Origin: GCA-2712985 sp964515905 | Lineage (GTDB): Bacteria > Pseudomonadota > Alphaproteobacteria > UBA7887 | Reading direction: 5' to 3' | DNA: 64,000 bases | Assembly (NCBI GenBank): GCA_964515905.1 | Contig: CAZEWK010000047.1 | Coordinates: 54,454 to 118,453, forward strand | Part shown: piece after piece, positions 25,902-33,890 of the stretch | Layout: every line of letters begins with the position of its first letter | Numbering within the stretch: position 1 is the stretch's first letter | Notes under the pieces: model-generated | What the model was told of the DNA's origin: nothing | Database searches by the model: none | The model's input: only the letters and a program-made list of their open reading frames with translations | Made by a program: the position numbers and the translations under genes

Positions 25902-26669
25902 ATGGAACTAAAAAATTGTCATGCCATCGTTACTGGTGGGGCGTCTGGTCTTGGTGCGGCAACTGCAGCAGCTGTAGTGAGTCGGGGTGGTAAGGTAACC
26001 ATATTAGACCGAGACGAAAGTGAAGGACTAGCAGCCGTAAAACGTATCGGTGACAATGCCCACTTTCAAAAGGTGGACGTCACTAGTGAGCCAGACATAT
26101 CCTCATCAATCGCCAAGGCCATTAACCGATTTGGCAAATTCTCTCTGGTTGTAAACTGTGCCGGAGTTGCTACGCCTGGTAGGATAATAGGTCGCAAAGG
26201 TGTTCTGCCACTAGCAACTTATACTGACGTAATTATGATTAATCTCGTGGGATCGTTTAATGTTCTGAAGGCCTCAGCGGAAGCGATGCAAAATAACGAA
26301 GGCGATGCGGACGGATGTAAAGGTCTCATCGTTAATACGGCCTCGGTAGCAGGTTATGAAGGCCAAGTGGGTCAAGCGGCTTATGCCTCATCCAAAGGAG
26401 GAATCATAAGTTTAACCCTCCCCGCCGCTCGGGATTTATCTCAGTTTGGTATACGAGTAGTGACCATCGCTCCTGGACTTTTTGAAACACCTATGATGAA
26501 AGGACTTCCGGAAGACGTCCAAAGTTCACTAGCCAAAGGGACACCATTTCCGCAACGTTTTGGCACGAGCGAAGAATACGCAGAATTAGTGCTGGCAATA
26601 TTCAATAATAATATGATTAATGGTGAAACTATACGACTAGATGGCGCAGTTCGACTGGCTCCACGATAA
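25902..26669 (+). CDS. SDR, 3-hydroxyacyl-CoA dehydrogenase type 2 (HSD10-like)
   Basis: Short-chain dehydrogenase of 255 residues in the HSD17B10 group, oxidising short or branched 3-hydroxyacyl-CoAs with NAD. Evidence: NAD site VTGGASGLGAATA, Asp in ILDRDES, NCAGVATPGR, Ser in VNTASVAGYEG, YASSK, and the group-specific GFTM-like tail GLFETPMMKGLP and TPFPQRFGTSEEYAELV. The next gene is a crotonase-fold protein, consistent with beta-oxidation or branched-chain amino-acid breakdown. A GGGGATATAG site precedes the ATG. Confidence 0.92.
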   Translation: MELKNCHAIVTGGASGLGAATAAAVVSRGGKVTILDRDESEGLAAVKRIGDNAHFQKVDVTSEPDISSSIAKAINRFGKFSLVVNCAGVATPGRIIGRKGVLPLATYTDVIMINLVGSFNVLKASAEAMQNNEGDADGCKGLIVNTASVAGYEGQVGQAAYASSKGGIISLTLPAARDLSQFGIRVVTIAPGLFETPMMKGLPEDVQSSLAKGTPFPQRFGTSEEYAELVLAIFNNNMINGETIRLDGAVRLAPR

Positions 26670-26713
26670 TGCCATAACCACGCGTAATCTTTAGGAATGA
26701 AAGGAACCGTTCT

Positions 26714-27502
26714 TTGGCCGAAACCGTGTTATTTGAAGTAAATGGCAGTGTGGCGACGATCACACTAAATCGACCGGACGCGCTAAACGCTATCGATCAT
26801 AACCTAGCCCATGATCTACGTGAGGCTGCTATTAAAGCAGAAATGAGCCCAGAAGTCCGGTGTGTCGTGATAAAGGGTTCGGGACCAGCCTTTATGGCTG
26901 GCGGGGATATTCGGGCCTTTAAAAAACGACTGGGCCAAACCCTTGACCGTTACATGATTGATGTTACACACGACTTGCATGACGCAATAATGGCAATTCG
27001 GCGAATGCCGAAGCCTGTTATTGCCAGTGTCCATGGAGCAGCAGCAGGAGCAGGTTTTTCTATGGCCATGGCCTGCGACCTAGTCATGGCAACAGACGAA
27101 GCAGTATTTACACTTGCCTATTCAGTAATAGGCGCAAGTCCCGACGGTTCTTCTACGTTCTCGTTACCCCGTCTAATTGGGTATCACAGGTCTATGGAGT
27201 TAATGCTATTGAGCGACCGATTTGGTGCAAAACGGGCCCAGGAATTAGGTTTAATCAACTTTATCGTAACCAAAGACCAATTAGAGGACGAGACAAAAAA
27301 ACTGGCCCAACGGCTGGCCAGCGGGCCTACTTTCGCTTACGGCAAAGCAAAAGAACTTTTAGGTAAATCTCTTGAACGTGGCATAGGTGACCAACTAGAT
27401 GCAGAAGCTCAGTACATAACCGAATGCTCACGCACTAACGATTTCGCGGAAGGGATCACTGCATTTTTGGACAAAAGAAAGCCCACATTTACTGGAAGCT
27501 AG
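26714..27502 (+). CDS. Enoyl-CoA hydratase/isomerase family protein, PaaG-type active site
   Basis: Crotonase-fold protein of 262 residues starting at a TTG with AAGGAA upstream. The oxyanion-hole segments are FMAGGDIRAF and HGAAAGAGFSMAMACD. Of the two glutamates of true hydratases, neither is found: the first region reads FTLAYSVIGAS and the second PDGSSTFSLPRLIG. The latter has the Asp seen in PaaG-like enoyl-CoA isomerases. It is therefore more likely an isomerase or another crotonase-family activity than a hydratase. It is 44 bases downstream of the HSD10-like SDR. Confidence 0.88.
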   Translation: MAETVLFEVNGSVATITLNRPDALNAIDHNLAHDLREAAIKAEMSPEVRCVVIKGSGPAFMAGGDIRAFKKRLGQTLDRYMIDVTHDLHDAIMAIRRMPKPVIASVHGAAAGAGFSMAMACDLVMATDEAVFTLAYSVIGASPDGSSTFSLPRLIGYHRSMELMLLSDRFGAKRAQELGLINFIVTKDQLEDETKKLAQRLASGPTFAYGKAKELLGKSLERGIGDQLDAEAQYITECSRTNDFAEGITAFLDKRKPTFTGS

Positions 27503-27514
27503 TTCCAACAGACT

Positions 27515-28117
27515 TCATTTGAGAATCTCCCTTACTGTAAACGCACCGCGAATATCTCCAATCTTGAAACCACGAGCTTCGTCGTGGGGATATATTGTAT
27601 TCAACATGGCCAACACTTTTGGCTCTATGGTGGTTCCGTGACAACTCAGACACACCTTCCCGACCGGGATGGCTTTCATGTACCGGAAATGTTTCTTGCC
27701 ATTTATTTGAAGAATAGCCGAATGCTCTATGGCTTTTATGCTTTCTCCTGAATTCATTCGCTCCTCAAATTTTAATAATATGCTCGACTCCCATTCATCA
27801 GGTTGGTTGGAAGGGTTTCGCACTCGTAAGCCTGTTCTTCCAATTTCAAATGGATATTTTTCGTTCGTAAGGGCCGTAGCTTCCATTGCGCCCTCCTTGC
27901 ACATTAAAAGTTTTTCTTTGGCGTCTATTTCATTTTCCAACCCCGCCTTCAGATACACCTTTAGGCTCTCTGACAAGCTTTTAATTGCTTCTCGGCTAGC
28001 AACCTCTCGCGACTCTATTTCTTCTTGAGCCAATAGGGGTCCACTAAAAAGAAACAGAGCTGCACACACGGTCATACCCAGAATACCATTCTTGCTTGTG
28101 ACACTTGGGCACATCAT
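27515..28117 (-). CDS. Exported DUF3365 (Tll0287-like) c-type haem protein
   Basis: About 200 residues with a hydrophobic signal segment (GILGMTVCAALFLFSGPLLAQ). The C-terminal half carries one haem-binding motif, KVCLSCHG, preceded by FRYMKAIPVG and followed by YPHDEARGFKIGDIRGAF. This is the Tll0287-like sensor/haem domain pattern, where one haem c is bound in a PAS-like fold. The ORF extends to 28147, but ATG 28117 overlaps the stop of the upstream kinase-like gene as ATGA and starts just before the signal peptide, so it is preferred. Its role is probably periplasmic redox or ligand sensing. Confidence 0.85.
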   Translation of the reverse strand: MMCPSVTSKNGILGMTVCAALFLFSGPLLAQEEIESREVASREAIKSLSESLKVYLKAGLENEIDAKEKLLMCKEGAMEATALTNEKYPFEIGRTGLRVRNPSNQPDEWESSILLKFEERMNSGESIKAIEHSAILQINGKKHFRYMKAIPVGKVCLSCHGTTIEPKVLAMLNTIYPHDEARGFKIGDIRGAFTVREILK

Positions 28118-29184
28118 TCCAATCCTTTTTCCCGTACTAAATTCCATGCCCGCTCTGCATACTTGCCGGTCATCGAACCAACCTCTTTAGCGTTCGCGCT
28201 ACTAGCGGTGCCACTGGCCGCTCGCGCTAAAATTCCTTCTGCGATAGCCGCCATCCGGAACAATGAAAAAACAATATAGAAAGTAAGGTCAAAAATGGGA
28301 CGATGTGTCCTCTCACAATATTTATGTACATAATCATCTGGAGAAGGAATTCCCAAAGAATCCAAATTTAAACCCTTTAGGCCATTAAATTCATCTGGTG
28401 CCATATAAAACGGCATGACGTTATAGGCTAGGTCTCCCAAAGGATGGCCCAGGGTCGATAACTCCCAATCAAATATCGCTATGACCTCGGGCCGATCTTG
28501 ATGAAACATCATATTCCCAAGTCGAAAATCACCATGGACTACTGTGGTTTCGTCGTCATCAGGGACATGGGCGTTTAACCAAGCAATTAATCTTTCCATC
28601 TCAGGTATCTCATTTTGCTTTGAGAGGCTCCATTGCTTCCCCCAACGAGCTATTTGACGGGTGTAATAATTCCCTGGTTTACCAAAAGTAGATAATCCGT
28701 GGGCCTCCCAATCGACCCGGTGTATGCGAGCCAAAATATCGTTCATTGCATCCCATATTTTTGAACGCTCTTGAGGTGTGACATCCGGTACGGAGTTTAC
28801 GTGGAAAACGCGACCAGCCATTCGCTCCATGATATAGAAGGGAGTACCAATTACCTGCGGATCCTCACATAAATGCAACATCCGTGCCACCGGTACGTCC
28901 GTATCGATCAATGCGGCCTGAACCCGGTATTCTCTCTCTACGGCATGAGCTGACGGCAAAAGATTTCCAGGCGGCTTCTTCCGCAGCACCCATTGTTTTT
29001 GACCACACTGAAGCAAATAGGTAGGGTTTGACTGTCCCGCGCGCATTTGTAGCACTTGCAAAGACCCAACAACCCCCTCGATCTTAGACTTCAAATAATT
29101 GGTCAGATCCCTCAAATCGAATTGATGCGCCTCACGTACCTGGATGGTTTCGCTTAAACCCTCATAGTTGTAATTTCTAGTCAT
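28114..29184 (-). CDS. APH-type phosphotransferase (ACAD10/11 N-domain-like)
   Basis: Aminoglycoside-phosphotransferase-fold kinase of 356 residues. The nucleotide-binding part includes GQSNPTYLLQ and QWVLRKKPPGNLLPSAHAVEREY; the catalytic loop is VVHGDFRLGNMMF and the metal-binding Asp lies in AIFDWELSTLGHPLGDLAYN. This subgroup equals the kinase half of ACAD10/ACAD11 and bacterial relatives that phosphorylate 4-hydroxyacyl-CoAs during hydroxy-acid breakdown. The nearby acyl-CoA genes fit such a role. Its stop overlaps the start of the DUF3365 gene. Confidence 0.85.
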   Translation of the reverse strand: MTRNYNYEGLSETIQVREAHQFDLRDLTNYLKSKIEGVVGSLQVLQMRAGQSNPTYLLQCGQKQWVLRKKPPGNLLPSAHAVEREYRVQAALIDTDVPVARMLHLCEDPQVIGTPFYIMERMAGRVFHVNSVPDVTPQERSKIWDAMNDILARIHRVDWEAHGLSTFGKPGNYYTRQIARWGKQWSLSKQNEIPEMERLIAWLNAHVPDDDETTVVHGDFRLGNMMFHQDRPEVIAIFDWELSTLGHPLGDLAYNVMPFYMAPDEFNGLKGLNLDSLGIPSPDDYVHKYCERTHRPIFDLTFYIVFSLFRMAAIAEGILARAASGTASSANAKEVGSMTGKYAERAWNLVREKGLE

Positions 29185-29240
29185 TGTCGAGCTCTTTAAT
29201 GAATCACAAAAATAGCTATGGAAGGCAAATCATTCAAACG

Positions 29241-30320
29241 TCAGGAATCCCGTAAGCCCATATAACCAAGTTCCGTAAGCGGTGCCAGAGTGATCGCTTT
29301 CTCCCGAAATGTAGACCAACTATCGTAAACTTTTCTTGTAAAGGAATCTTTCTCAGATGTTTCCCGGGCTACATCTGCACCAGCCTTTAACATAGCCGCA
29401 TATACCTCGTCAGGGAATTTTCGTAACTCCACATTATATTTGTTTAACAAAACACCCAAAGCCTCCGCATTACCGTAAGTCATCTCACACAACATTCGAA
29501 ACGCCTCGTCACCGGCCGCGCGTTTTACTATAGCCTGCAAATCAGCGGGAAGCTCATCAAACGCTTCGGAATTTACCGTCAAGGCTAAACCTGGACCGGG
29601 TTCATGCACACCCGGAGCGTAGTAGTATTTTGCTACCTTATGAAAACCAAAAGCTAAGTCATTATAAGGAGCCACCCATTCGGTAGCATCAATGGCACCG
29701 GTCTGTAACGCAGGTAGAATCTCTGACCCGGGTAAATTTACCGGCACTGCTCCTAAGCGTGCCATGACCTCTCCACCGAGACCTGGTATCCGCATCCTCA
29801 AGCCCTTAAAATCATCTAGACCTTTTATCTCTTTCTGATACCAGCCTCCCACGTTTGGTCCGCCAGAACCGGCCAAAAATGGCTTCAGGCCAAACCCAGC
29901 ATACAGTTCGTCCCACAACTCCTGTCCTCCCCCAAAATTTATCCAGGCCGCATGCTCCTGAGCCGTCAATCCACCGGGAACCGAGCAAAAGAAAGGCATA
30001 GCGGAGTGCTTAGCGAGCCAGTAGTACGGTGCATCGTGGCCCATTTCAGATATACCTTCTCGAACTGCATCAAACACCTCGAAAGGAGGAACAAGTTCTC
30101 CACCTCCGTATACCTTAACCTCCAGACGACCATCCGACATTTGTTCTATCGAGTCAGCAATGCGCTGTGTACCCGTACCAATAGCAGGAAAGTTTTTTGG
30201 CCAGGCCGTTACTATTTTCCAACGATAACGGTCTTTTGCTATGGCAGGAGCTGAAAGGGCCGTCGCGGTAATTGCAGCCCCGGTGCGGGCGGCCGTTTTC
30301 ATAAAAGTTCGTCTTTTCAT
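29241..30320 (-). CDS. TRAP transporter substrate-binding protein (TakP/DctP type), Tat-exported
   Basis: Periplasmic solute receptor of about 359 residues. It carries a twin-arginine signal: KRRTFMKTAARTGAAITATA, with cleavage expected after APAIA. The mature part has WKIVTAWPKNFP, MRIPGLGGEVMARLGA and NLPGSEILPALQTGAIDATEW, features of the alpha-keto-acid binding TakP group. ATG 30320 is chosen because GAGGGA lies 7 bases upstream; the ATG at 30335 lacks such a site. No small or large TRAP membrane subunit is in the neighbourhood, so the partner must lie elsewhere. Confidence 0.9.
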   Translation of the reverse strand: MKRRTFMKTAARTGAAITATALSAPAIAKDRYRWKIVTAWPKNFPAIGTGTQRIADSIEQMSDGRLEVKVYGGGELVPPFEVFDAVREGISEMGHDAPYYWLAKHSAMPFFCSVPGGLTAQEHAAWINFGGGQELWDELYAGFGLKPFLAGSGGPNVGGWYQKEIKGLDDFKGLRMRIPGLGGEVMARLGAVPVNLPGSEILPALQTGAIDATEWVAPYNDLAFGFHKVAKYYYAPGVHEPGPGLALTVNSEAFDELPADLQAIVKRAAGDEAFRMLCEMTYGNAEALGVLLNKYNVELRKFPDEVYAAMLKAGADVARETSEKDSFTRKVYDSWSTFREKAITLAPLTELGYMGLRDS

Positions 30321-30369
30321 TCGTTTTTCCCTCATCGGTGATCCGTGCCTTAGTTGACTTCAAAACTCC

Positions 30370-31020
30370 TCAGTCTCCTGGGAGAATAATATTAAACCGT
30401 CCCGTCTTTATGCCGTCTGCCCGAACTTCATCAAACGGCACAATCAATGTTTTCCTGTCACTATGTGCCAAAGACTTTAATAGATAGTCGGACTCATTAT
30501 ATTCGTTCCCAGCAAAATACATTTGGGTAGTTAGAGAAGCATGGGAGGATTGGATTTTAAAATGAATATGTGGGGGCCGAACCCAATTACGGCCAGCCGA
30601 ATAGGCGCCCGGCACAATCGTTAAAAACCGGTAAAACCCCTTAACGTCCGCCTTGATCCGCCCATCGCCTTGAAAATTTTTATCTAAAGGCTCCTTGCTC
30701 CCAGAATCATCCGGATGGGCATAACGACCTTTAGAATTAGCCTGCCACACAACTAAGTCGCAACCTGCAACAGGACGGCATTTGTTATTTAAAACTTGGC
30801 CCACTACCTGTATTACTTCCCCTTTTGCCCGCTGCAAACCACCATTTACCTTGGTTAGGTCCCAATCATTTTCTGGAATCTCGACTGGGTAAAACGGACC
30901 CTCTGCTTGTTCTGCCGTTAACTGGCAAGCAGCTAATGTGCTTCTCATTACGATTATATTAAAACAGGCGGTTAAAGCGCCACATACCGTAGCTCTGCGG
31001 TTTATTAAATTCTTTGACAT
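30370..31020 (-). CDS. Exported intradiol ring-cleavage dioxygenase family protein
   Basis: About 216 residues in the protocatechuate 3,4-dioxygenase-like fold. The non-haem Fe(III) ligands can be traced: Tyr in SKGRYAHP, Tyr in GFYRFLT, and two His in PPHIHFKI. The N-terminus has a twin-arginine-like stretch (NLINRRATVCGALTA) and then LAACQLTAEQAEGPFYP, where LAAC could be a lipobox. This matches the exported branch of the family, whose substrates are poorly known. ATG 31020 has AAAAGG upstream; a GTG at 31041 is the alternative. It is upstream of the TRAP binding protein on the same strand (49-base gap). Confidence 0.87.
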   Translation of the reverse strand: MSKNLINRRATVCGALTACFNIIVMRSTLAACQLTAEQAEGPFYPVEIPENDWDLTKVNGGLQRAKGEVIQVVGQVLNNKCRPVAGCDLVVWQANSKGRYAHPDDSGSKEPLDKNFQGDGRIKADVKGFYRFLTIVPGAYSAGRNWVRPPHIHFKIQSSHASLTTQMYFAGNEYNESDYLLKSLAHSDRKTLIVPFDEVRADGIKTGRFNIILPGD

Positions 31021-31162
31021 TGGATACCTTTTCACTTTCACGACGCCTATGTCTCAGATAAAACTGTACTAATCGAAAAACTGCCCATTAAGTTATCGTA
31101 TCGTTATAATCTGATATGCTTTTGGTATAGCGCAACGATTAATTAAACAAGGGGAGGCGTAG

Positions 31163-31921
31163 ATGACCACGGCGAATAAAGTGGCAATTGTAACAGGAGG
31201 AGGGTCTGGTGTTGGACGTTACGCAGCCATTGCCCTGCTAAGAGATGGGTACTCCGTGGTAATCGCGGGCCGTCGTTATGATGCCCTTAAAGAAACACTT
31301 ACCATGGCAGGAGAGTCTAACTCACAAGCTTTGGCTATAAAAACGGATGTCACCCAACCTGATTCAGTACGAAACCTGTTTAATGGTGCCAAAGAACAAT
31401 TTGGCCGGTTAGACCTTTTGTTTAATAACGCTGGAATGGGCGCACCAGCAATACCGCTGGAAGACCTATCTATAAAACAGTGGACTGATGTAGTTAATGT
31501 AAATCTAACTGGGTCGTTCCTATGTACACAAGAGGCTTTTCGATTGATGAAAAATCAAGATCCCATGGGCGGTAGGATTATTAATAATGGATCAGTCTCT
31601 GCATATGCTCCACGCCCCAACTCTGCACCGTACACCTCGACCAAACATGCAATTACAGGCTTGACAAAGTCCACTTCCCTAGACGGACGCAAGTATGATA
31701 TCGCATGTGGTCAAATTGATATTGGAAACGCTGAAACAGATATGACGAAAAGAATGAAAGACGGTGTGGCTCAGGCAAATGGTGAAACCATGGTTGAACC
31801 GACAATGGATGTTAACAACGTTTCTCGGGCTGTCCTCTATATGGCAAACTTGCCACCCGATGCCAACGCCCAGTTTTTGACAATTATGGCCACAAAAATG
31901 CCTTACCTTGGAAGAGGATAA
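31163..31921 (+). CDS. SDR family oxidoreductase
   Basis: Classical short-chain dehydrogenase, 252 residues. NAD(P) site VTGGGSGVGRYAA followed by VIAGRRYD, where Arg-Arg suggests NADP. The catalytic set is NNAGMG, Ser in NNGSVSAYAPRP and YTSTK. The later block ACGQIDIGNAETDM is typical of a proteobacterial subgroup of unknown substrate. A TATAAT at 31105-31110 and a strong AAGGGGAGG site just before the ATG suggest its own promoter and efficient translation. Confidence 0.88.
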   Translation: MTTANKVAIVTGGGSGVGRYAAIALLRDGYSVVIAGRRYDALKETLTMAGESNSQALAIKTDVTQPDSVRNLFNGAKEQFGRLDLLFNNAGMGAPAIPLEDLSIKQWTDVVNVNLTGSFLCTQEAFRLMKNQDPMGGRIINNGSVSAYAPRPNSAPYTSTKHAITGLTKSTSLDGRKYDIACGQIDIGNAETDMTKRMKDGVAQANGETMVEPTMDVNNVSRAVLYMANLPPDANAQFLTIMATKMPYLGRG

Positions 31922-32073
31922 TCCCCAGCACACTGGTATTGACGATCTATTTCAACTAATAGTTTAGCTAACCTTACTTTTAATTTACTCCACAAAATAA
32001 ATGCTATCCTAAGTCATTAAAAAAATATGTTGCCTACGACAATAAGATCGTCTCCATAATGAGAAAGTTAAAT

Positions 32074-32160
32074 CGGCGCGTGGTGGAATTGGTATACACA
32101 ACAGACTTAAAATCTGTCCCCATTTATGGGTTGTCGGTTCGAGTCCGACCGCGCCGACCA
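32074..32160 (+). tRNA. tRNA-Leu (anticodon TAA)
   Basis: An 87-base class II tRNA with the CCA encoded. The acceptor stem CGGCGCG pairs fully with CGCGCCG, followed by discriminator A and CCA. The D region is GTGGAATTGGTATACAC. The anticodon arm is ACAGA-CTTAAAA-TCTGT, giving anticodon TAA for UUA codons. A long variable arm (CCCAT/ATGGG) marks the leucine class. The T arm is GTCGG-TTCGAGT-CCGAC. A C at position 1 instead of the usual G is slightly unusual but fully paired. Confidence 0.96.
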
Positions 32161-32161
32161 A

Positions 32162-32377
32162 TCAGAGCCATCTGGTGGGAGCAAGGTGCAAGGCTGCGAG
32201 ATAACGTTGTGTTGGGCGTATATCTCCTGCATGAGCTCCAAACCACCCCCGTGTTACATCCACGCAAGGTACTCTCCCGCACCGGGCCCAAAAGGGATCG
32301 CGGAGAAAAACTGGAGTGCCGGAACTTTCCCCGACCAATACCCAGGCGACGACACCAATTAAAGTAGATTGGTTCAT
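32162..32377 (-). CDS. Possible small ORF downstream of tRNA-Leu, unknown
   Basis: The 372-base gap between the tRNA and the next gene holds one candidate: a minus-strand frame of about 71 codons from ATG 32377, preceded by AAGGGGGAGAAG at good spacing. The peptide starts MNQSTLIGVVAWVLVGESSG, mildly hydrophobic, and becomes cysteine-, arginine- and tryptophan-rich. I recognise no family. It could be a short expressed protein or a non-coding stretch with a chance ribosome site; the rest of the gap shows nothing else. Confidence 0.25.
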   Translation of the reverse strand: MNQSTLIGVVAWVLVGESSGTPVFLRDPFWARCGRVPCVDVTRGWFGAHAGDIRPTQRYLAALHLAPTRWL

Positions 32378-32532
32378 GCGACTTCTCCCCCTTATAATTT
32401 CTCCAGTCTCATTGACCTCCGTCGTCACACCCATAGGAGACTAAAGAGCATCCATTTCAGAAAACTTAGAGTAACGAACGTCTTATTATTTTATGTTGAG
32501 CCCCTCAACAAATAATACAAAGCAATGTAATT

Positions 32533-32922
32533 CTACTCAGGCCCTGTTGACGTCTCAACGTCGACCGTTACCGATGCCCCATCGTCCACGGCGAATAGCG
32601 TCTGAACCTCGTCCAAAGCTCGCCCCCATATATTACAGGGGCTTGCAAGACGAATCTCGTTACCTTTACTTATGGGTGTTGGACCAAATCCTATAGCGAT
32701 TGCGTCTCCATCAGGCCAGTAAGCAAGTTCGCCCGCCTCTACTATTGCCCTCGCATTTGTCTCACGACTAACACGGACTGGAGTCGAAAAGTATACTTCC
32801 TCACCCCAGGTATTGGCTCGCGAGCGAATTGGGCAGGCAGCCACAATTGCAGCCGCAGTAGGAGTATCCAGGGTTTCAACCCGAATATTAATATTTCCGA
32901 CAGTAATTGTTACAACAACCAT
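32533..32922 (-). CDS. Cyclophilin-like fold protein, TM1367/DUF369 family
   Basis: A 129-residue single-domain protein. The pattern ETLDTPTAAAIVAACPIRS, NTWGEEVYFSTPV, GELAYWPDGDAIAIGFGPTP and SPCNIWGRA matches the cyclophilin-like family known from archaea and Thermotoga TM1367. The fold is a closed barrel like cyclophilin, but prolyl-isomerase activity has not been shown to my knowledge. No signal peptide; cytoplasmic. It stands alone between the tRNA gene and the CinA-type gene, about 96 bases downstream of the latter. Confidence 0.85.
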   Translation of the reverse strand: MVVVTITVGNINIRVETLDTPTAAAIVAACPIRSRANTWGEEVYFSTPVRVSRETNARAIVEAGELAYWPDGDAIAIGFGPTPISKGNEIRLASPCNIWGRALDEVQTLFAVDDGASVTVDVETSTGPE

Positions 32923-33018
32923 AAAATATAATAACTCATCAATTTAAACTGACATTCCTCTAACCATTAAACCTTACCCAACATCAAATCTTGGTAAGCA
33001 ATATTTTCAGTAACTTGG

Positions 33019-33780
33019 TCACGTTTTTTGCAACTCCGGGTTGCCGCCTAAGTCTTTGACCATATCAAAAACCGTATCACAAACGTTTTCAAGAATTAGC
33101 TCATTCGAACTACGTAGAACAAGATTCGTGCCGAACTTACCCTCCTGATAGAATGGATAGCTGCCAATTTCTACCTCTGAAAACTGTTCCTGAATTGCAC
33201 GTAGTGGATCCGCTACTACACCTTCCGTCAAATAAGCAGTAACAGTTCGACTTTTAATTAAATCCCCTCCCACCAGATTTTTTCGACAACCTTCAAACAT
33301 GTCGCGCATAATTTTAGGAACACCGGCCAACACAAAAACGTTTTCCATCTTAAATCCTGGTGCGCCAGAGACCGAGTTCTCTATTAGAGTAGCACCATCG
33401 GGTACACTGGCCATTCTCAAACGGGCTGAATTGAGTTCCACTCCGTTGCGTTCACACAGCCTAGCTATTAAATCACGAGCTGCAGGGTGCTGATGCAACT
33501 CGACACCGAAAGCTTTTGCAATGCAGTGTGCAGTAATATCGTCGTGCGTGGGGCCAATCCCACCTGTTGTAAAAACATAGTTGTATAATGAACGACATTC
33601 GTTCACAGCAGCAATAATGGCGTTTTCAACATCTGCAATGACCCGTGCCTCTACAAGTTTAACACCTAAATCGTTCAGGCTGGTAGCAAGAAAGTTAAGA
33701 TTCACGTCCTGCGTCCTTCCTGATAGTATTTCATTCCCAATAATCAGAACACAGGCGGTGGGTAATAAATCCGTATTCAT
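33019..33780 (-). CDS. CinA N-terminal/MoCF-domain protein (competence/damage-inducible protein A-like)
   Basis: About 253 residues in the MoaB/MogA-like fold. It opens with ACVLIIGNEILSGRTQDVN and has the family signature FTTGGIGPTHDDITAHCIAKAFG, later GAPGFKMENVFVLAGVP. This is the COG1058 half of CinA, without the deamidase (PncC) half, as is usual in alphaproteobacteria. In CinA this domain hydrolyses ADP-ribose or NMN-type pyrophosphates; the stand-alone form is less well known. The ATG at 33780 has GGGGAA upstream and starts at the conserved region, so it is preferred to 33834. Confidence 0.9.
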   Translation of the reverse strand: MNTDLLPTACVLIIGNEILSGRTQDVNLNFLATSLNDLGVKLVEARVIADVENAIIAAVNECRSLYNYVFTTGGIGPTHDDITAHCIAKAFGVELHQHPAARDLIARLCERNGVELNSARLRMASVPDGATLIENSVSGAPGFKMENVFVLAGVPKIMRDMFEGCRKNLVGGDLIKSRTVTAYLTEGVVADPLRAIQEQFSEVEIGSYPFYQEGKFGTNLVLRSSNELILENVCDTVFDMVKDLGGNPELQKT

Positions 33781-33890
33781 AGATTCCCCAGACAAAGTGA
33801 ATGGAACTTGTATCCTATTTGATAATAAAGCCAAAGACTATGGCCGAATTCAATAAATAAAAGCGACAATACAACAACTGAGTTTTCATC

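Noticed and set aside
32059..32367. Plus-strand frame of about 100 codons through tRNA-Leu
   Set aside because: It reads straight through the tRNA gene, which is unambiguous, and the remaining residues match nothing.
32074..32532. tRNA-Leu as the border of an integrated island
   Set aside because: No integrase, phage or transfer genes follow and no second copy of the tRNA 3' end was noticed in the next genes.
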